Shown here piece after piece: positions 44,581 to 53,222 of a stretch of 64,000 bases of DNA. Source of the DNA: Microtetraspora malaysiensis. GTDB lineage: Bacteria > Actinomycetota > Actinomycetes > Streptosporangiales > Streptosporangiaceae. Numbering within the stretch: position 1 is the stretch's first letter; every line of letters begins with the position of its first letter. The translations under genes were made by a program, and so were the position numbers. Location: the NCBI RefSeq assembly GCF_001528665.1, contig NZ_BBYJ01000008.1:186001-250000 (forward strand), given 5' to 3'. The notes below the pieces were generated by a model that was not told the DNA's origin, ran no database searches, and saw only the letters and a program-made list of their open reading frames with translations.

Positions 44581-45487
44581 ACCGCTCGATCCGCTGCCGC
44601 ACCCGGGGCGGCTCCAGCACCAGCAGGGTGTGCACGAACGTGTGCGTGGTGATCTGTCCCACCTGCGGCGCGGACGGCGTGATCTCGTAGCTCACGTCGT
44701 CGTCGAAGATGATGAAGTCGAGCAGCCCCAGCGGACTGGACAGGTCGTCCGGGGTGAGGATGCGCACCTCGATCCCGATCTCGGTGTGCATCTTGCAGAT
44801 CCGGCGGAACATCTCCGACTCCACCCGCTCGGCGCGGTCCACGAAGAAGATCCGACGAATCCGTACCCCGGCCCGGAGCCGGTCGCGCTGGGCCTCCAGG
44901 TAGCGCTGGCCCGCGTCCGTCGTCCAGAACCCGCCGTCGAACTCGCTCGGCCCCTGGTCCACCACGTTGAGGCTGAGGGCGTCGAGGGTGTGCTGGGTGT
45001 TCCGGGTCAGGCCGAGCAGCCAGTCGCGGTCCTCGCCCTCATAGATGACGTTGCCCTCGCTCAGCTCCCGCAGCAGCGTCGAGATCCGCGCGATCTCCGA
45101 CTGGGCGAACGCCTGCACCAGCGCTGGCATCTCCTTGTCCACCCGGGTGGCGTTGCTCACCAACTGCGTGATCACGTCGGTCTGCACCGCCGACGCCTCC
45201 ACCCGGTTGAACAGCTCGGTCGCCTTGGTGATCCGCGACAGACCGGTGATCATCTCGAGGCGGGTCGCCTCAAGCTGCTTGTCGACCTCGATGAGGTACT
45301 GCGTCAGGAAGACGACGGCGCTGATGAACACGGTCAGCACCAGCGCCCAGGCGGAGTGCTCGCGGTTGAAGGCCGGCCCGTTGTCGTTGGTGAGGAAGTA
45401 TGTGGGCACCCCGACCGCCGCGGTGATGAGAACCTTCCGGAGGGTGCGGGGGATGATCTCGGCAGAGAGCCTCGTCCTACCTGGCAT
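44543..45487 (-). CDS. Two-helix membrane protein with a soluble C-terminal domain, last gene of the SCO252x-type cluster
   Basis: 314 residues. Two hydrophobic helices near the N-terminus (VLITAAVGVPTYFLTN and WALVLTVFISAVVFLTQYLI) are followed by a helical, probably coiled-coil region (VDKQLEATRLEMITGLSRI) and a mixed alpha/beta domain. That domain has YLEAQRDRLRAGVRIRRIFFVDR and IGIEVRILTPDDL, then LLDFIIFDDDVSYEI. This C-terminal pattern loosely recalls phospholipase-D-like folds, but no HKD motif is present. I do not recognise a named family. The start codon is seven bases after the stop of the SCO2521-like gene, so it belongs to the same operon and could be its membrane anchor or effector. 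Confidence 0.8.
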   Translation of the reverse strand: MPGRTRLSAEIIPRTLRKVLITAAVGVPTYFLTNDNGPAFNREHSAWALVLTVFISAVVFLTQYLIEVDKQLEATRLEMITGLSRITKATELFNRVEASAVQTDVITQLVSNATRVDKEMPALVQAFAQSEIARISTLLRELSEGNVIYEGEDRDWLLGLTRNTQHTLDALSLNVVDQGPSEFDGGFWTTDAGQRYLEAQRDRLRAGVRIRRIFFVDRAERVESEMFRRICKMHTEIGIEVRILTPDDLSSPLGLLDFIIFDDDVSYEITPSAPQVGQITTHTFVHTLLVLEPPRVRQRIERFKELWEQASEPS

Positions 45488-45493
45488 GGGCAC

Positions 45494-46429
45494 CTACCAC
45501 CCGCCCGCCTCCCTCAGCAGAGCCAACGTGTTGATCGCGACCTGGTCGCGTACGCGCGCGACCAGTGACTGCCACTGGCGGGTGAAACCGGGACGCCGCT
45601 CCAGCGCCTCCCAGAGCGGGGCGAAGTCGTCGTCCAGCCGGGCCGCCGGCATCCACAGGTGCAGCAGATGGTCCACCGCCGGGGCCAGCTTGGCGGTGAC
45701 CTCCGCCCGCGTCGCCGTGCCCACCCTGGCCCGCTCGACGATCACCAGCAGGGTGGTCAGCAGCCAGTCGTGCAGCGCCAGGTCCTCGCAGAAGTCCACC
45801 ACATCGGGGGTGAACCCGTCCGGCAGGACCAGGCGCAGCGTCCGCACCCGGTCGCGGCCCAGCGTGAACCGGATGCCGGGGCCCTCCCGGCCCGGTTCCT
45901 CGGCCACCGCGACCCAGCGCAGCCGCGTCCGCGCGCTGCGGAAGGGCGCCTTCCTGTCCAGCAGCGGGGACGCCTGCACGACGTCCATGAACCGCTCGCC
46001 CACGCTGCCGAGGTCCAGGCAGTCGTTCCACCCGCCGCTGTCGGCGAAGCCGTCCGCCAGATCGGGAACGCGCACCTTGCCGAACACCTCGATCACGCCG
46101 GGCCGCGCCAGGTAGTGCGACCACGACAGGCGGTGGTCGGACTCGGCGCGCGCCACCTGGATGTGCGAGGACCCCTGGAGCACCCGCCCGCCGGTCACCG
46201 ACGCCCGCGACAGCACCGTCCCGACCCCCCGGACCCTCGCCCGCGACGCGGACGCCAGCCGGCAGTCCACCCCGGTGAGCTGGTCGGGCGACACCGCGTA
46301 CACGATGGGGCGGCGCGAGGTCCGCACCCGCTCGCCGGAGAGCAGCCCGAGGACGCCCTGGCACAGCGACTCGGGGATCTCCCCCGAGTTCTGCAGGAGC
46401 CCGGTCCGGACTTCCCCCATCACCAGCAT
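45494..46429 (-). CDS. SCO2521-family protein
   Basis: 311 residues. The order, size and sequence style (MLVMGEVRTGLLQNSGEIPESLCQGVLGLLSGERVR near the N-terminus, SWSHYLARPGVIEVFGKV in the middle, ALHDWLLTTLLVIVERA) match the family named after S. coelicolor SCO2521, which I know only as an uncharacterised member of a conserved cluster. No catalytic motif stands out; the fold looks mixed alpha/beta with a helical C-terminus. The ATG at 46429 has GGAG at good spacing; a GTG at 46444 is the alternative start. It follows the SCO2522-type gene by about 11-26 bases. Confidence 0.8.
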   Translation of the reverse strand: MLVMGEVRTGLLQNSGEIPESLCQGVLGLLSGERVRTSRRPIVYAVSPDQLTGVDCRLASASRARVRGVGTVLSRASVTGGRVLQGSSHIQVARAESDHRLSWSHYLARPGVIEVFGKVRVPDLADGFADSGGWNDCLDLGSVGERFMDVVQASPLLDRKAPFRSARTRLRWVAVAEEPGREGPGIRFTLGRDRVRTLRLVLPDGFTPDVVDFCEDLALHDWLLTTLLVIVERARVGTATRAEVTAKLAPAVDHLLHLWMPAARLDDDFAPLWEALERRPGFTRQWQSLVARVRDQVAINTLALLREAGGW

Positions 46430-46455
46430 GTGCGCTCCGATCACGGATCCGGTGG

Positions 46456-47418
46456 TCAGGCCCCCAGGAAGATGTAGGAGATGCGATCGACGAGCTCGTC
46501 CGGCAGGGGGATGCCCTCGCCGCCGCTGCGGTCGGCCACCTGCCGCAGGACCGCCGCGTCCACGAAGACCTGGCTGAGGATCGTCCGCACCGCCAGCTCC
46601 ACCGGCAGGAAGCGCGTCGACAGCACCGACAGCGTCGTGTACGCGCTGAACGGGGCCGCGGCCGGGTTGAGCTGGACGACCGCCGGGAGCTCGTCCCAGT
46701 TCGCCGGAAACGACGGCCCGCGCGGCACCGGGCGTACCGGCAGCTCACCGTCGTTGCGGATCAGGCCCAGCCGCAGGAGCTGCCACACCGCGGCCAGGAA
46801 CGGACAGGACCAGGTGCGGCCCCGGCTGTCGCTGTCCCACAGCTCGACGTCGACGAAGATCGAGTGCCGCCGCTTGGCGTTCTGCGCCGGCGGCTCCCAC
46901 CCCCGGGCCGACCCCATGGCCTGTACGGCGCCGCCGTACGGGGACCTGGCGCCGTTGCAGAGCCAGCCGGTCTCGGTGACCGGCGGGCGCGAGCCGTCGG
47001 TGCCGGGAGGCGGGTCGGTGACCAGCCGATCCTCCACCAGCCGGGCCAGCTTCACGCCGTCCGCCTCGGCGCAGGCGGACTCGCGGGCGAGGTAGTCGAT
47101 GGTCAGGTCGCACTCGGCCGCCGCCTCCAGCACCATCGGCACCAGCTCGGACGGTGTGCTGAACCTGCTGAAGTAGTCGTCGATCAGGAAGCAGGTGCTC
47201 ACCCTGGCCCGGCCGCCGGGCACCCGGGCCCGCCAGCTCGCCCGCATGGTCTCGGCCCACGGGGCGACCTGCCGGAACTGCTCCCTCAGCCGCTCCGGCC
47301 CGGCCTGGAAGTCCTCCATGTAGAGGTGGCCCAGCTCGATGGACACATGCGACAGCGGGGCGGAGGCGACCCTGCGCTCCGCCTCTACCTCGCCGAACGC
47401 GGCGTACGCCGGCGTCAC
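46456..47418 (-). CDS. SCO2522-family protein
   Basis: 320 residues. Features include SHVSIELGHLYMEDFQAG near the N-terminus, VSTCFLIDDYFSRFSTPSELVPMVLEAA, a Cys-containing SACAEADGVKLARLVEDRL and a long C-terminal helical part (TLSVLSTRFLPVELAVRTIL). It matches my memory of the SCO2522 family, for which no function is known. The GTG start overlaps the stop of the P-loop gene (GTGA), so the two products are made in a coupled way and probably interact. Confidence 0.8.
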   Translation of the reverse strand: MTPAYAAFGEVEAERRVASAPLSHVSIELGHLYMEDFQAGPERLREQFRQVAPWAETMRASWRARVPGGRARVSTCFLIDDYFSRFSTPSELVPMVLEAAAECDLTIDYLARESACAEADGVKLARLVEDRLVTDPPPGTDGSRPPVTETGWLCNGARSPYGGAVQAMGSARGWEPPAQNAKRRHSIFVDVELWDSDSRGRTWSCPFLAAVWQLLRLGLIRNDGELPVRPVPRGPSFPANWDELPAVVQLNPAAAPFSAYTTLSVLSTRFLPVELAVRTILSQVFVDAAVLRQVADRSGGEGIPLPDELVDRISYIFLGA

Positions 47419-48329
47419 AGGGCCTCCCACGCGCTGTCGTCGACGATCTTCTTGGCCAGGTCGTCGAAGGCCGCGACCGTCTCGGCGTTCGCGATCTGGC
47501 TGGACAGCACGTCCTCGTCGGAGATGAGCTGCTCGCGCCACTGAAGCACCGGGTCGAGCGGGATCTTGCCGAGCATCGACGTCCGGCCCACGCCGTACCT
47601 GCGGGCCAGCTCGCGCAGCTCGCGGTCGCACTCGTTCAGCCACGCCTTCTGCGTCTCGCGCAGCCCCTCGAGCTCGGCGGCGTCCGGTTCGAGCACGGCG
47701 GTGCGGACGAAGCGGATGTGGTCGGCGAGGGTCTCCCCGTCGTGACCGTGATCCACACCCGCCGCGAGCAGGCCCTGTCTGCCCTGGACGAGGCCGTGGG
47801 CCGCGATGATGTGCTGGCGGGTCCACCGGTGGAAGACGAGCCAGCGGAAGGGCACCCCGGGCAGCCGCGCGGTGGCGGCGAGCGCCATCTGGGCGGCGAA
47901 CGAGCGGCCGGCGCTGAGGTCGACCAGGCACAGGTCGAACTCCTCCTCCAGGCGGGTGAAGAGCCGGACGCAGCGCAGCAGCATCTCCTCGCTCACCGTG
48001 GAGAACTCGCCGCCGCCCTCGTCGCCGGGGAAGAGCACCATCTGACCGGCTCCGGGCGGCTTGGCGCGCAGCCCCTCGCGGTCGGTCTCGGCCCAGATGT
48101 CGATGCGGTGCGGGTCGGCGATCCGGCCCTCGAAGTAACGGTGCATCCCGCCCTGGGTGGTGCCGCGCGCCACCGAGCTGACGCTGAAGATCGCGCCGGC
48201 GGTGGGCGAGCCGAAGTCGAAGTCGAGGTAGCACACGTCGCTGCCCTGGAGCGCGCGACGGTAGACGATGTTGCTGCTCGTGACCGAGCGGCCGGTGCCG
48301 CCCTTGTCGGAGATGGCGAACACGAGCAT
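47415..48329 (-). CDS. SCO2523-family variant P-loop protein (MinD/ParA-like)
   Basis: 304 residues. It begins MLVFAISDKGGTGRSVTSSN, a ParA/MinD-type deviant Walker A in which the signature Lys (DKGG) is kept but the usual GK[ST] lysine is Arg (GRS). CYLDFDFGSPTAG follows in the position of the Walker A' motif and FDLCLVDLSAGRSFAAQMAL in that of Walker B. Such proteins dimerise on ATP and organise partners on membranes or DNA; the Lys-to-Arg change may alter or abolish hydrolysis. The ATG comes two bases after the SCO2524-type stop, and its own stop overlaps the next gene (GTGA). Confidence 0.88.
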   Translation of the reverse strand: MLVFAISDKGGTGRSVTSSNIVYRRALQGSDVCYLDFDFGSPTAGAIFSVSSVARGTTQGGMHRYFEGRIADPHRIDIWAETDREGLRAKPPGAGQMVLFPGDEGGGEFSTVSEEMLLRCVRLFTRLEEEFDLCLVDLSAGRSFAAQMALAATARLPGVPFRWLVFHRWTRQHIIAAHGLVQGRQGLLAAGVDHGHDGETLADHIRFVRTAVLEPDAAELEGLRETQKAWLNECDRELRELARRYGVGRTSMLGKIPLDPVLQWREQLISDEDVLSSQIANAETVAAFDDLAKKIVDDSAWEAL

Positions 48330-48331
48330 CG

Positions 48332-50164
48332 TTACATCGCCTCCGAGGCGTTCTCGCGCGCGGTCGCCTGGCGTTCGAGTTCGAGCAGGGCGTCGCTGAT
48401 CAGCGCGATCGCGCTCCCCGGACGCTCGCCCATGATGGCGCGGGCGCGCTGCAGCGCGGCCTGGACGCCGCTGACGCTGGAGCGCAGGTGCTGCCCGGGG
48501 AGGGCGGGGCGCAGCACCTGCTCCCTGCTGAGGAGGTGCTCGGCCTCGCTCAGCATCTCGCCGGCGATCTCGAAGAGCTGGGAGCTGCGCAGCGGAGGCT
48601 CGCCCGAGGCCTGGGCCAGCGACACGAGGAACTCCACGACCCGCTCCGTGAAGTACCACGAGGGCTGTTCGTACCGGAGGCCGATGTCGGGGAAGGCGTT
48701 CGCCGGCTGGTCCCACAGGCCCTTGTGGACGCCGCCGGCGAACTGGCGGGCCTGGATGTGCTGCCAGATCTGGTCGGCGAGGTTGTGCAGCCGCTCTCTG
48801 GTACGCGAGCTCTGCGCCACGTTGGAGACCCAGATCGTCCGTTTGAGCAGCGTGATGGCGAAGTCGGAGACGACCCAGATCATCTGGGGCCCGAGCTCGT
48901 CGCTGCCGTGGAGGTTCACCCGGACGCCCGGCGTGTGCAGTGCCACCGGCGGGTCGCCCGGGACCGCCCTGCGGATGATGCGCGCCCGCATCGCCAGCTC
49001 CTCCAGGATGCCGGCGACCCGGTTGAGGTCCACGTCGCCCGCCCTGCTGCGGGCGAGGTACTGCACGACCATGGCGGTGACGCCGAGGCTGTAGTAGTCG
49101 GACTCCTTGCCGTCGGTGGTCCGCCACGGGATGTCCTCCAGCGGCCAGCGGCCCCTGCCGTATGTGGCGACGGTGCGCCAGTAGGCCTGGGTGAGGTCCC
49201 AGCGGCGCTGGAGCGCGGTGGCGAGCTTCTGCTGGTCGTCGTTGAGCAGGCCGAGGACTCGGGTGCGTTCGGACCACAGGTCGACCAGGCCGACCAGGGC
49301 GTTCACGGTGAAGTAGAGATAGGGCGTGTCGGCCGCGACGCCCTTGGGCTGCTGGCCGACCTCCAGGTTCGTCTCGACGGTCGGCGCGTCCTTGACGACG
49401 CTCCAGGACCAGCCGCACTCGAAGAGCAGATTGGGGTTGTCGAGGTCGACGACGCCGGACCCGATGGTGAGGTCGCGCAGTCCGGCGCGGACCTCCTGGA
49501 GCTGCTTCTGGAAGTCGTCCAGGACGCGCCGTCTGGGCGCGCCCGTCTGGTTGGCCGTGCGCAGCAGCGCCTCTCCCTGCGGCGACGAGGGCTCGAAGGC
49601 GTTGACGGAGAAGCTGCGCAGCATCCCCACCATGGCGGCGGAGAGCCGGTCGCCGGCCAGGGCCTCCAGCTCGCGGATCTCCCGGCGGATGCCCTCGCGC
49701 CGCACGCTCTGGCGGAACACCCTGAGGAAGCCGAGCATGCTCAGCATGAGCGTGATCGACATAGAGTAGGAGTCGACGACGTCGATCGCGCGCTGGTCGG
49801 CGGTGATCTCGTCGTCGGGCGCGCCGGGCTGGAAGTAGCTGCCGCCGGAGAAGTCCGGCCGGCCGTCCTCGTACGTGTAGGTGCGCAGGTATTGCGTGAA
49901 GAGGCGCAGGAGCAGCCGGGGGATCTCGACGCTGTCGCCGAGCACGTCCAGCGCGTTCAGCACGTCGTCGGCGGTCTCGTCGGGAGTGTCGAGACGGAAG
50001 CCGGGGAGCTCCGCCGCGGGGTACATCAGGCACAGGAGCTGCTCGGCGTCCGCGATCGAGTTGGCGCCGTCGCGCCCGCCCCAGACCCACTGCCTGTCCC
50101 GGTAGGAAGTGCGTGCGGCGGCCTCCCAGAGCTCCATGAGCTGCTGGCGCGGCTGAAGTTTCAT
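48332..50164 (-). CDS. SCO2524-family protein
   Basis: 610 residues, first gene of the five-gene unit. It starts MKLQPRQQLMELWEAAARTSYRDRQWVWGGRDG. Large parts are helical (LLLRLFTQYLRTYTYEDGRPDFSGGSYF, DYYSLGVTAMVVQYLARS, MIWVVSDFAITLLKRTIWVSN, WYFTERVVEFLVSLAQAS). No enzymatic motif or membrane segment is obvious. It corresponds to the uncharacterised SCO2524 family. GAGGGGGAC precedes the ATG at 50164. In Streptomyces I recall a methyltransferase (SCO2525 family) in the same neighbourhood; none is present here. Confidence 0.82.
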   Translation of the reverse strand: MKLQPRQQLMELWEAAARTSYRDRQWVWGGRDGANSIADAEQLLCLMYPAAELPGFRLDTPDETADDVLNALDVLGDSVEIPRLLLRLFTQYLRTYTYEDGRPDFSGGSYFQPGAPDDEITADQRAIDVVDSYSMSITLMLSMLGFLRVFRQSVRREGIRREIRELEALAGDRLSAAMVGMLRSFSVNAFEPSSPQGEALLRTANQTGAPRRRVLDDFQKQLQEVRAGLRDLTIGSGVVDLDNPNLLFECGWSWSVVKDAPTVETNLEVGQQPKGVAADTPYLYFTVNALVGLVDLWSERTRVLGLLNDDQQKLATALQRRWDLTQAYWRTVATYGRGRWPLEDIPWRTTDGKESDYYSLGVTAMVVQYLARSRAGDVDLNRVAGILEELAMRARIIRRAVPGDPPVALHTPGVRVNLHGSDELGPQMIWVVSDFAITLLKRTIWVSNVAQSSRTRERLHNLADQIWQHIQARQFAGGVHKGLWDQPANAFPDIGLRYEQPSWYFTERVVEFLVSLAQASGEPPLRSSQLFEIAGEMLSEAEHLLSREQVLRPALPGQHLRSSVSGVQAALQRARAIMGERPGSAIALISDALLELERQATARENASEAM

Positions 50165-50441
50165 GGGTCCCCCTCGCCACGAAGATCCGGCCGGGGGACA
50201 TCGTCCGGCACGGATGGCTGCCATTCTTACCGCTGAATTCCATTTCAACAATAAGTCAAGAGTGATTCCATCGCGGCCGGAAGAGACTGCGTCCCTGGCC
50301 GGACCTACACTTGGGGAGGTCAGCACCGTTGTGGTATTTCGGGTTTCCCGACGCGCCGAATCCGTTCCGGCGGGTCTACGCGAGAAGGGCGGCCGTGTCG
50401 AAAATCCGAAATGCCCGCCATTTACGCCGAAAGACCTGATC

Positions 50442-51488
50442 ATGTCTCAAATGCGGACGAGCGAGCACGTATCCGCCGTGGATGTCGCAGGTAGTGAGAT
50501 GGCGCTCGCGGGGGCCGCGGTCGGCGCGGCGAAGATCGTGGTGAGCGGTGCGGGCATCGACGAGCGGCTCCTCGCTCCCCTGCACGGCCTGGGCTGCCAG
50601 GTGGTGTCCATCGGGCGGGGTGAGACGCCGACGGCGCAGGCGTTGCGGGACGAGCTGACGGACGCGGTGGCCTACCTGCACGGGGGCGAGGAGGTCGTCT
50701 CGGAGGAGGTGCTGGAGCTCGCGGGCGGGCTCAGGGTCATCGCGTTCCTGGGCATCGGCTACGAGACCTTCATCGACGTGGCGGCGGCCCGCCGGCGCGG
50801 CATCGTGGTGACCAACACGCCGGATCGGACACCGGACGCCGTGGCGGAGTTCACCGTCGGGCAGATCATCAACGCGAGCCGGCGCATCCCCCGGCATCTC
50901 GGCACCGTCTATCCGCACTGGTCAGGGGCCGAGGAGCTGCCCGACGAGCTGGCCAGTAAGAAGATCGGCATCGTGGGCCTGGGGCAGATCGGCGCCCGCA
51001 TCGCCGGCATCCTGCGGCTCGGGTTCCGCTGCCGGGTCTCCTACTACAACCGCACCCGCAAAGAAGGCCTGGAGATGACCCTCGGGGTGCGGTTCCGGCA
51101 GCTCGCCGAGCTGGCCGAGTGGAGCGACGTCCTCGTCGTCATGGTCGGCGGCAACGCCGAGACCGCCGGGCTGATCGACCGTCGCGTCCTCGCGCGGGTC
51201 CGTCCCGGCTCGATCCTGGTCAACACCGCGCGGGCCTCGATCGTCGATCCCGAGGCGCTGCGCGACGCGCTCGCCGGAGGGCGGCTCGCGATGGCGGTCT
51301 TCGACGGCTACTACCAGGACTCGAGCGTCGCCAAGGACCTGCTGAACGATTTCGGCGACCGCATGTACGTCACCGGGCACATCGCGTCGCACACGAAACA
51401 GTCGATGGAGCGGATGGTCCGCCAGGCGGTGGATTCCGTCGTCAACCTGTTGAGCGGCCGGCCCGACCCCAACGTCGTGATCCGCTGA
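50442..51488 (+). CDS. D-isomer-specific 2-hydroxyacid dehydrogenase, atypical active site
   Basis: 348 residues. The NAD-binding domain is clear: GIVGLGQIGARIAGILRLGFRC, then ILVNTARASIVDPEALRDAL with the substrate-binding Arg, and GHIASHT with the catalytic His. The catalytic Glu is normally found just after the GAALDVFxxEP segment; here that region is MAVFDGYYQDSSVAK and no Glu is in place. It may use a different residue, act on an unusual substrate, or be a non-catalytic relative. The ATG at 50442 has only a weak ribosome-binding site; the frame is open far upstream. It is divergent from the SCO252x-type cluster across 277 bases. Confidence 0.85.
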   Translation: MSQMRTSEHVSAVDVAGSEMALAGAAVGAAKIVVSGAGIDERLLAPLHGLGCQVVSIGRGETPTAQALRDELTDAVAYLHGGEEVVSEEVLELAGGLRVIAFLGIGYETFIDVAAARRRGIVVTNTPDRTPDAVAEFTVGQIINASRRIPRHLGTVYPHWSGAEELPDELASKKIGIVGLGQIGARIAGILRLGFRCRVSYYNRTRKEGLEMTLGVRFRQLAELAEWSDVLVVMVGGNAETAGLIDRRVLARVRPGSILVNTARASIVDPEALRDALAGGRLAMAVFDGYYQDSSVAKDLLNDFGDRMYVTGHIASHTKQSMERMVRQAVDSVVNLLSGRPDPNVVIR

Positions 51489-51616
51489 GATATTTAGTCC
51501 ACCTAATACCTTTATATCCGGATGGGCCGGAAATGCGGTCCTCTGTCACGGTGAGGTAACTCGAAGATACGATGCGCACGTACCAGCCCTGGCGTCGAAA
51601 TCCGAGTGGGGTGGAG

Positions 51617-53212
51617 ATGGAAGCCACGGGGGCGGAGGTGCTCGTCGCCGCGTTGCGGACGCACGGTGTGGACACGGTCTTCGGCATCCCCGGCACGCAC
51701 AACCTGGCCGTGTACGAGGAACTGGCCCGCGGTGGCGTCTCCTGCGTGACCCCCCGCCACGAGCAGGGCGCCGGATACGCCGCCGACGGGTACGCCCGGG
51801 TCACCGGACGGCCCGGCGTCGCGCTCACCACCACCGGCCCCGGCGTCGTCAACGCGGCGGCGGCGCTCGCCCAGGCATACTCGGACTCCACACCTGTGCT
51901 GCTGCTCTCGCCGGGGGTGCCGAGCGACCACCCCCGCCTGGGGCGCGGCTACCTGCACGAGAGCAAGGACCAGTCCGGCGCCCTGGACGCGCTCTGCGCG
52001 TGGAGCCACCGCGTCACGTCCATCCGTGAGATCCCGGCCGCGGTGGGCCGCGCGTTCGCCTCGTTCGCCGAGGGCCGCCCCCGTCCCGTCCACGTCGAGG
52101 TACCGGCCGACCTGCTCGAACGCCGGGGGAGCGCCGACCTGGCCGGGCCGTACCGGCTGATGCCGCGGGTGCCCGATCCGGCCGCGCTCGACCGGGCCGC
52201 CCGGCTGCTGCGCGGGGCGCGCCGGCCCGCGATCGTCCTCGGCGGCGGCGCGCAGCGGCCCGGCGACGACGAGCCGGTCACCGGGCGGCTCGCCATGCGG
52301 CTGGCCGAGCGCACCGGGGCGCGCGTGGTCACCACGGCGAACGGCAAGGGCTCCGTCCCGGAGAGTCACCACCTGTGCCTCGGCGCGACCCTGCGGCTGC
52401 CCGGCGTGCGGCGCTGGCTGGCCTCCTGCGACGTCGTGCTCGCCGTCGGCACCGAGCTCGGCCCGGCGGATTTGTGGGAGGACCGCTTCGTCCTGCCCGG
52501 CACGCTGATCCGCGTGGACGTGGACCCCGCCCAGATGTACGGCGACCACGTGGCGGACGTGCCGGTGCTGGCCGACGCCGCTCTCGCCCTTGAGGGGCTG
52601 GCCGGCCGGGTGCCGGAGACGGGGGACGCGCCCGCGCCGGACGACCGGGTGGAGCGCGAGCGCGACGCCGAGCTGCGCGAGGTGGCCCGGCGGTGGGCCC
52701 CGCAGCTCGCCGCGCTGCGCGAGGCGATGCCGGCCGACACGGTCGTGGTCGGCGACAACTCGATGATGAGCTACCACGGCGCGATCGTCGGGATGCCGGT
52801 GGACCCGCCCGGCCGGTTCCTCTTCCCCGCCGGGTACGGCACGCTCGGGTTCGCGCTGCCCGCGGCCATCGGGGCCAAGGTCGGCCGGCCGGACCGGCCG
52901 GTCGTGGTGCTGGCGGGCGACGGCGCGCTGCAGTTCAGCGTGCAGGAGCTCGCCACCGCCGTCGAGCTGCGGCTCAGCCTGCCGATCGTGGTCGCGGTGA
53001 ACGGCGGTTTCGGCGAGATCAGGGACGAGATGCGGCGGCGCGGGATGCCGCCGGTCGGGGTCGATCTGCACGCCCCGGACCTGATGACCCTGGCCGCGGC
53101 CTACGGCGCATGCGGACGGGTGGCCGACCGTCCGGAGGAGCTGGGCGACGCGGTCGCCGAGGCGCTCAAGACGCCGCTGCCCACGGTCATCTCCTTCCGG
53201 GAACCCGGCTGA
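51617..53212 (+). CDS. Thiamine-diphosphate-dependent enzyme (acetolactate-synthase-like / 2-oxo acid decarboxylase type)
   Basis: 531 residues. The N-terminal PYR domain has VFGIPGTHNLAVYEELARG and the ThDP-activating Glu in RHEQGAGYAADGYAR. A central domain follows (~190-330), and the C-terminal PP domain holds VVLAGDGALQFSVQELATA and VVAVNGGFGEI, which is the GDG-x(n)-N Mg-ThDP motif. The GTHNLAVY form is closer to 5-guanidino-2-oxopentanoate decarboxylase-type proteins than to true acetolactate synthases, and no ilvN regulatory subunit gene is adjacent. The likely role is decarboxylation of a 2-oxo acid; the substrate is open. The ATG at 51617 directly follows GGGTGGAG. Its stop lies inside a palindrome shared with the convergent kinase gene. 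Confidence 0.88.
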   Translation: MEATGAEVLVAALRTHGVDTVFGIPGTHNLAVYEELARGGVSCVTPRHEQGAGYAADGYARVTGRPGVALTTTGPGVVNAAAALAQAYSDSTPVLLLSPGVPSDHPRLGRGYLHESKDQSGALDALCAWSHRVTSIREIPAAVGRAFASFAEGRPRPVHVEVPADLLERRGSADLAGPYRLMPRVPDPAALDRAARLLRGARRPAIVLGGGAQRPGDDEPVTGRLAMRLAERTGARVVTTANGKGSVPESHHLCLGATLRLPGVRRWLASCDVVLAVGTELGPADLWEDRFVLPGTLIRVDVDPAQMYGDHVADVPVLADAALALEGLAGRVPETGDAPAPDDRVERERDAELREVARRWAPQLAALREAMPADTVVVGDNSMMSYHGAIVGMPVDPPGRFLFPAGYGTLGFALPAAIGAKVGRPDRPVVVLAGDGALQFSVQELATAVELRLSLPIVVAVNGGFGEIRDEMRRRGMPPVGVDLHAPDLMTLAAAYGACGRVADRPEELGDAVAEALKTPLPTVISFREPG

Positions 53213-53222
53213 CTCAGCCGGG
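53204..53222. terminator. Palindrome holding the stop codons of two convergent genes
   Basis: CCCGGCTGA and TCAGCCGGG are perfect 9-base arms around a single C. The TGA of the ThDP gene is in the left arm and that of the histidine kinase in the right arm, one base apart; both proteins end in Pro-Gly. Confidence 0.8.

Noticed and set aside
48330-50243. N-terminal extension of the P-loop protein across the SCO2524-type gene
   Set aside because: The P-loop motif needs the ATG at 48329 to lie at the N-terminus as in ParA/MinD; the extension is an antiphase shadow of the 610-residue gene.
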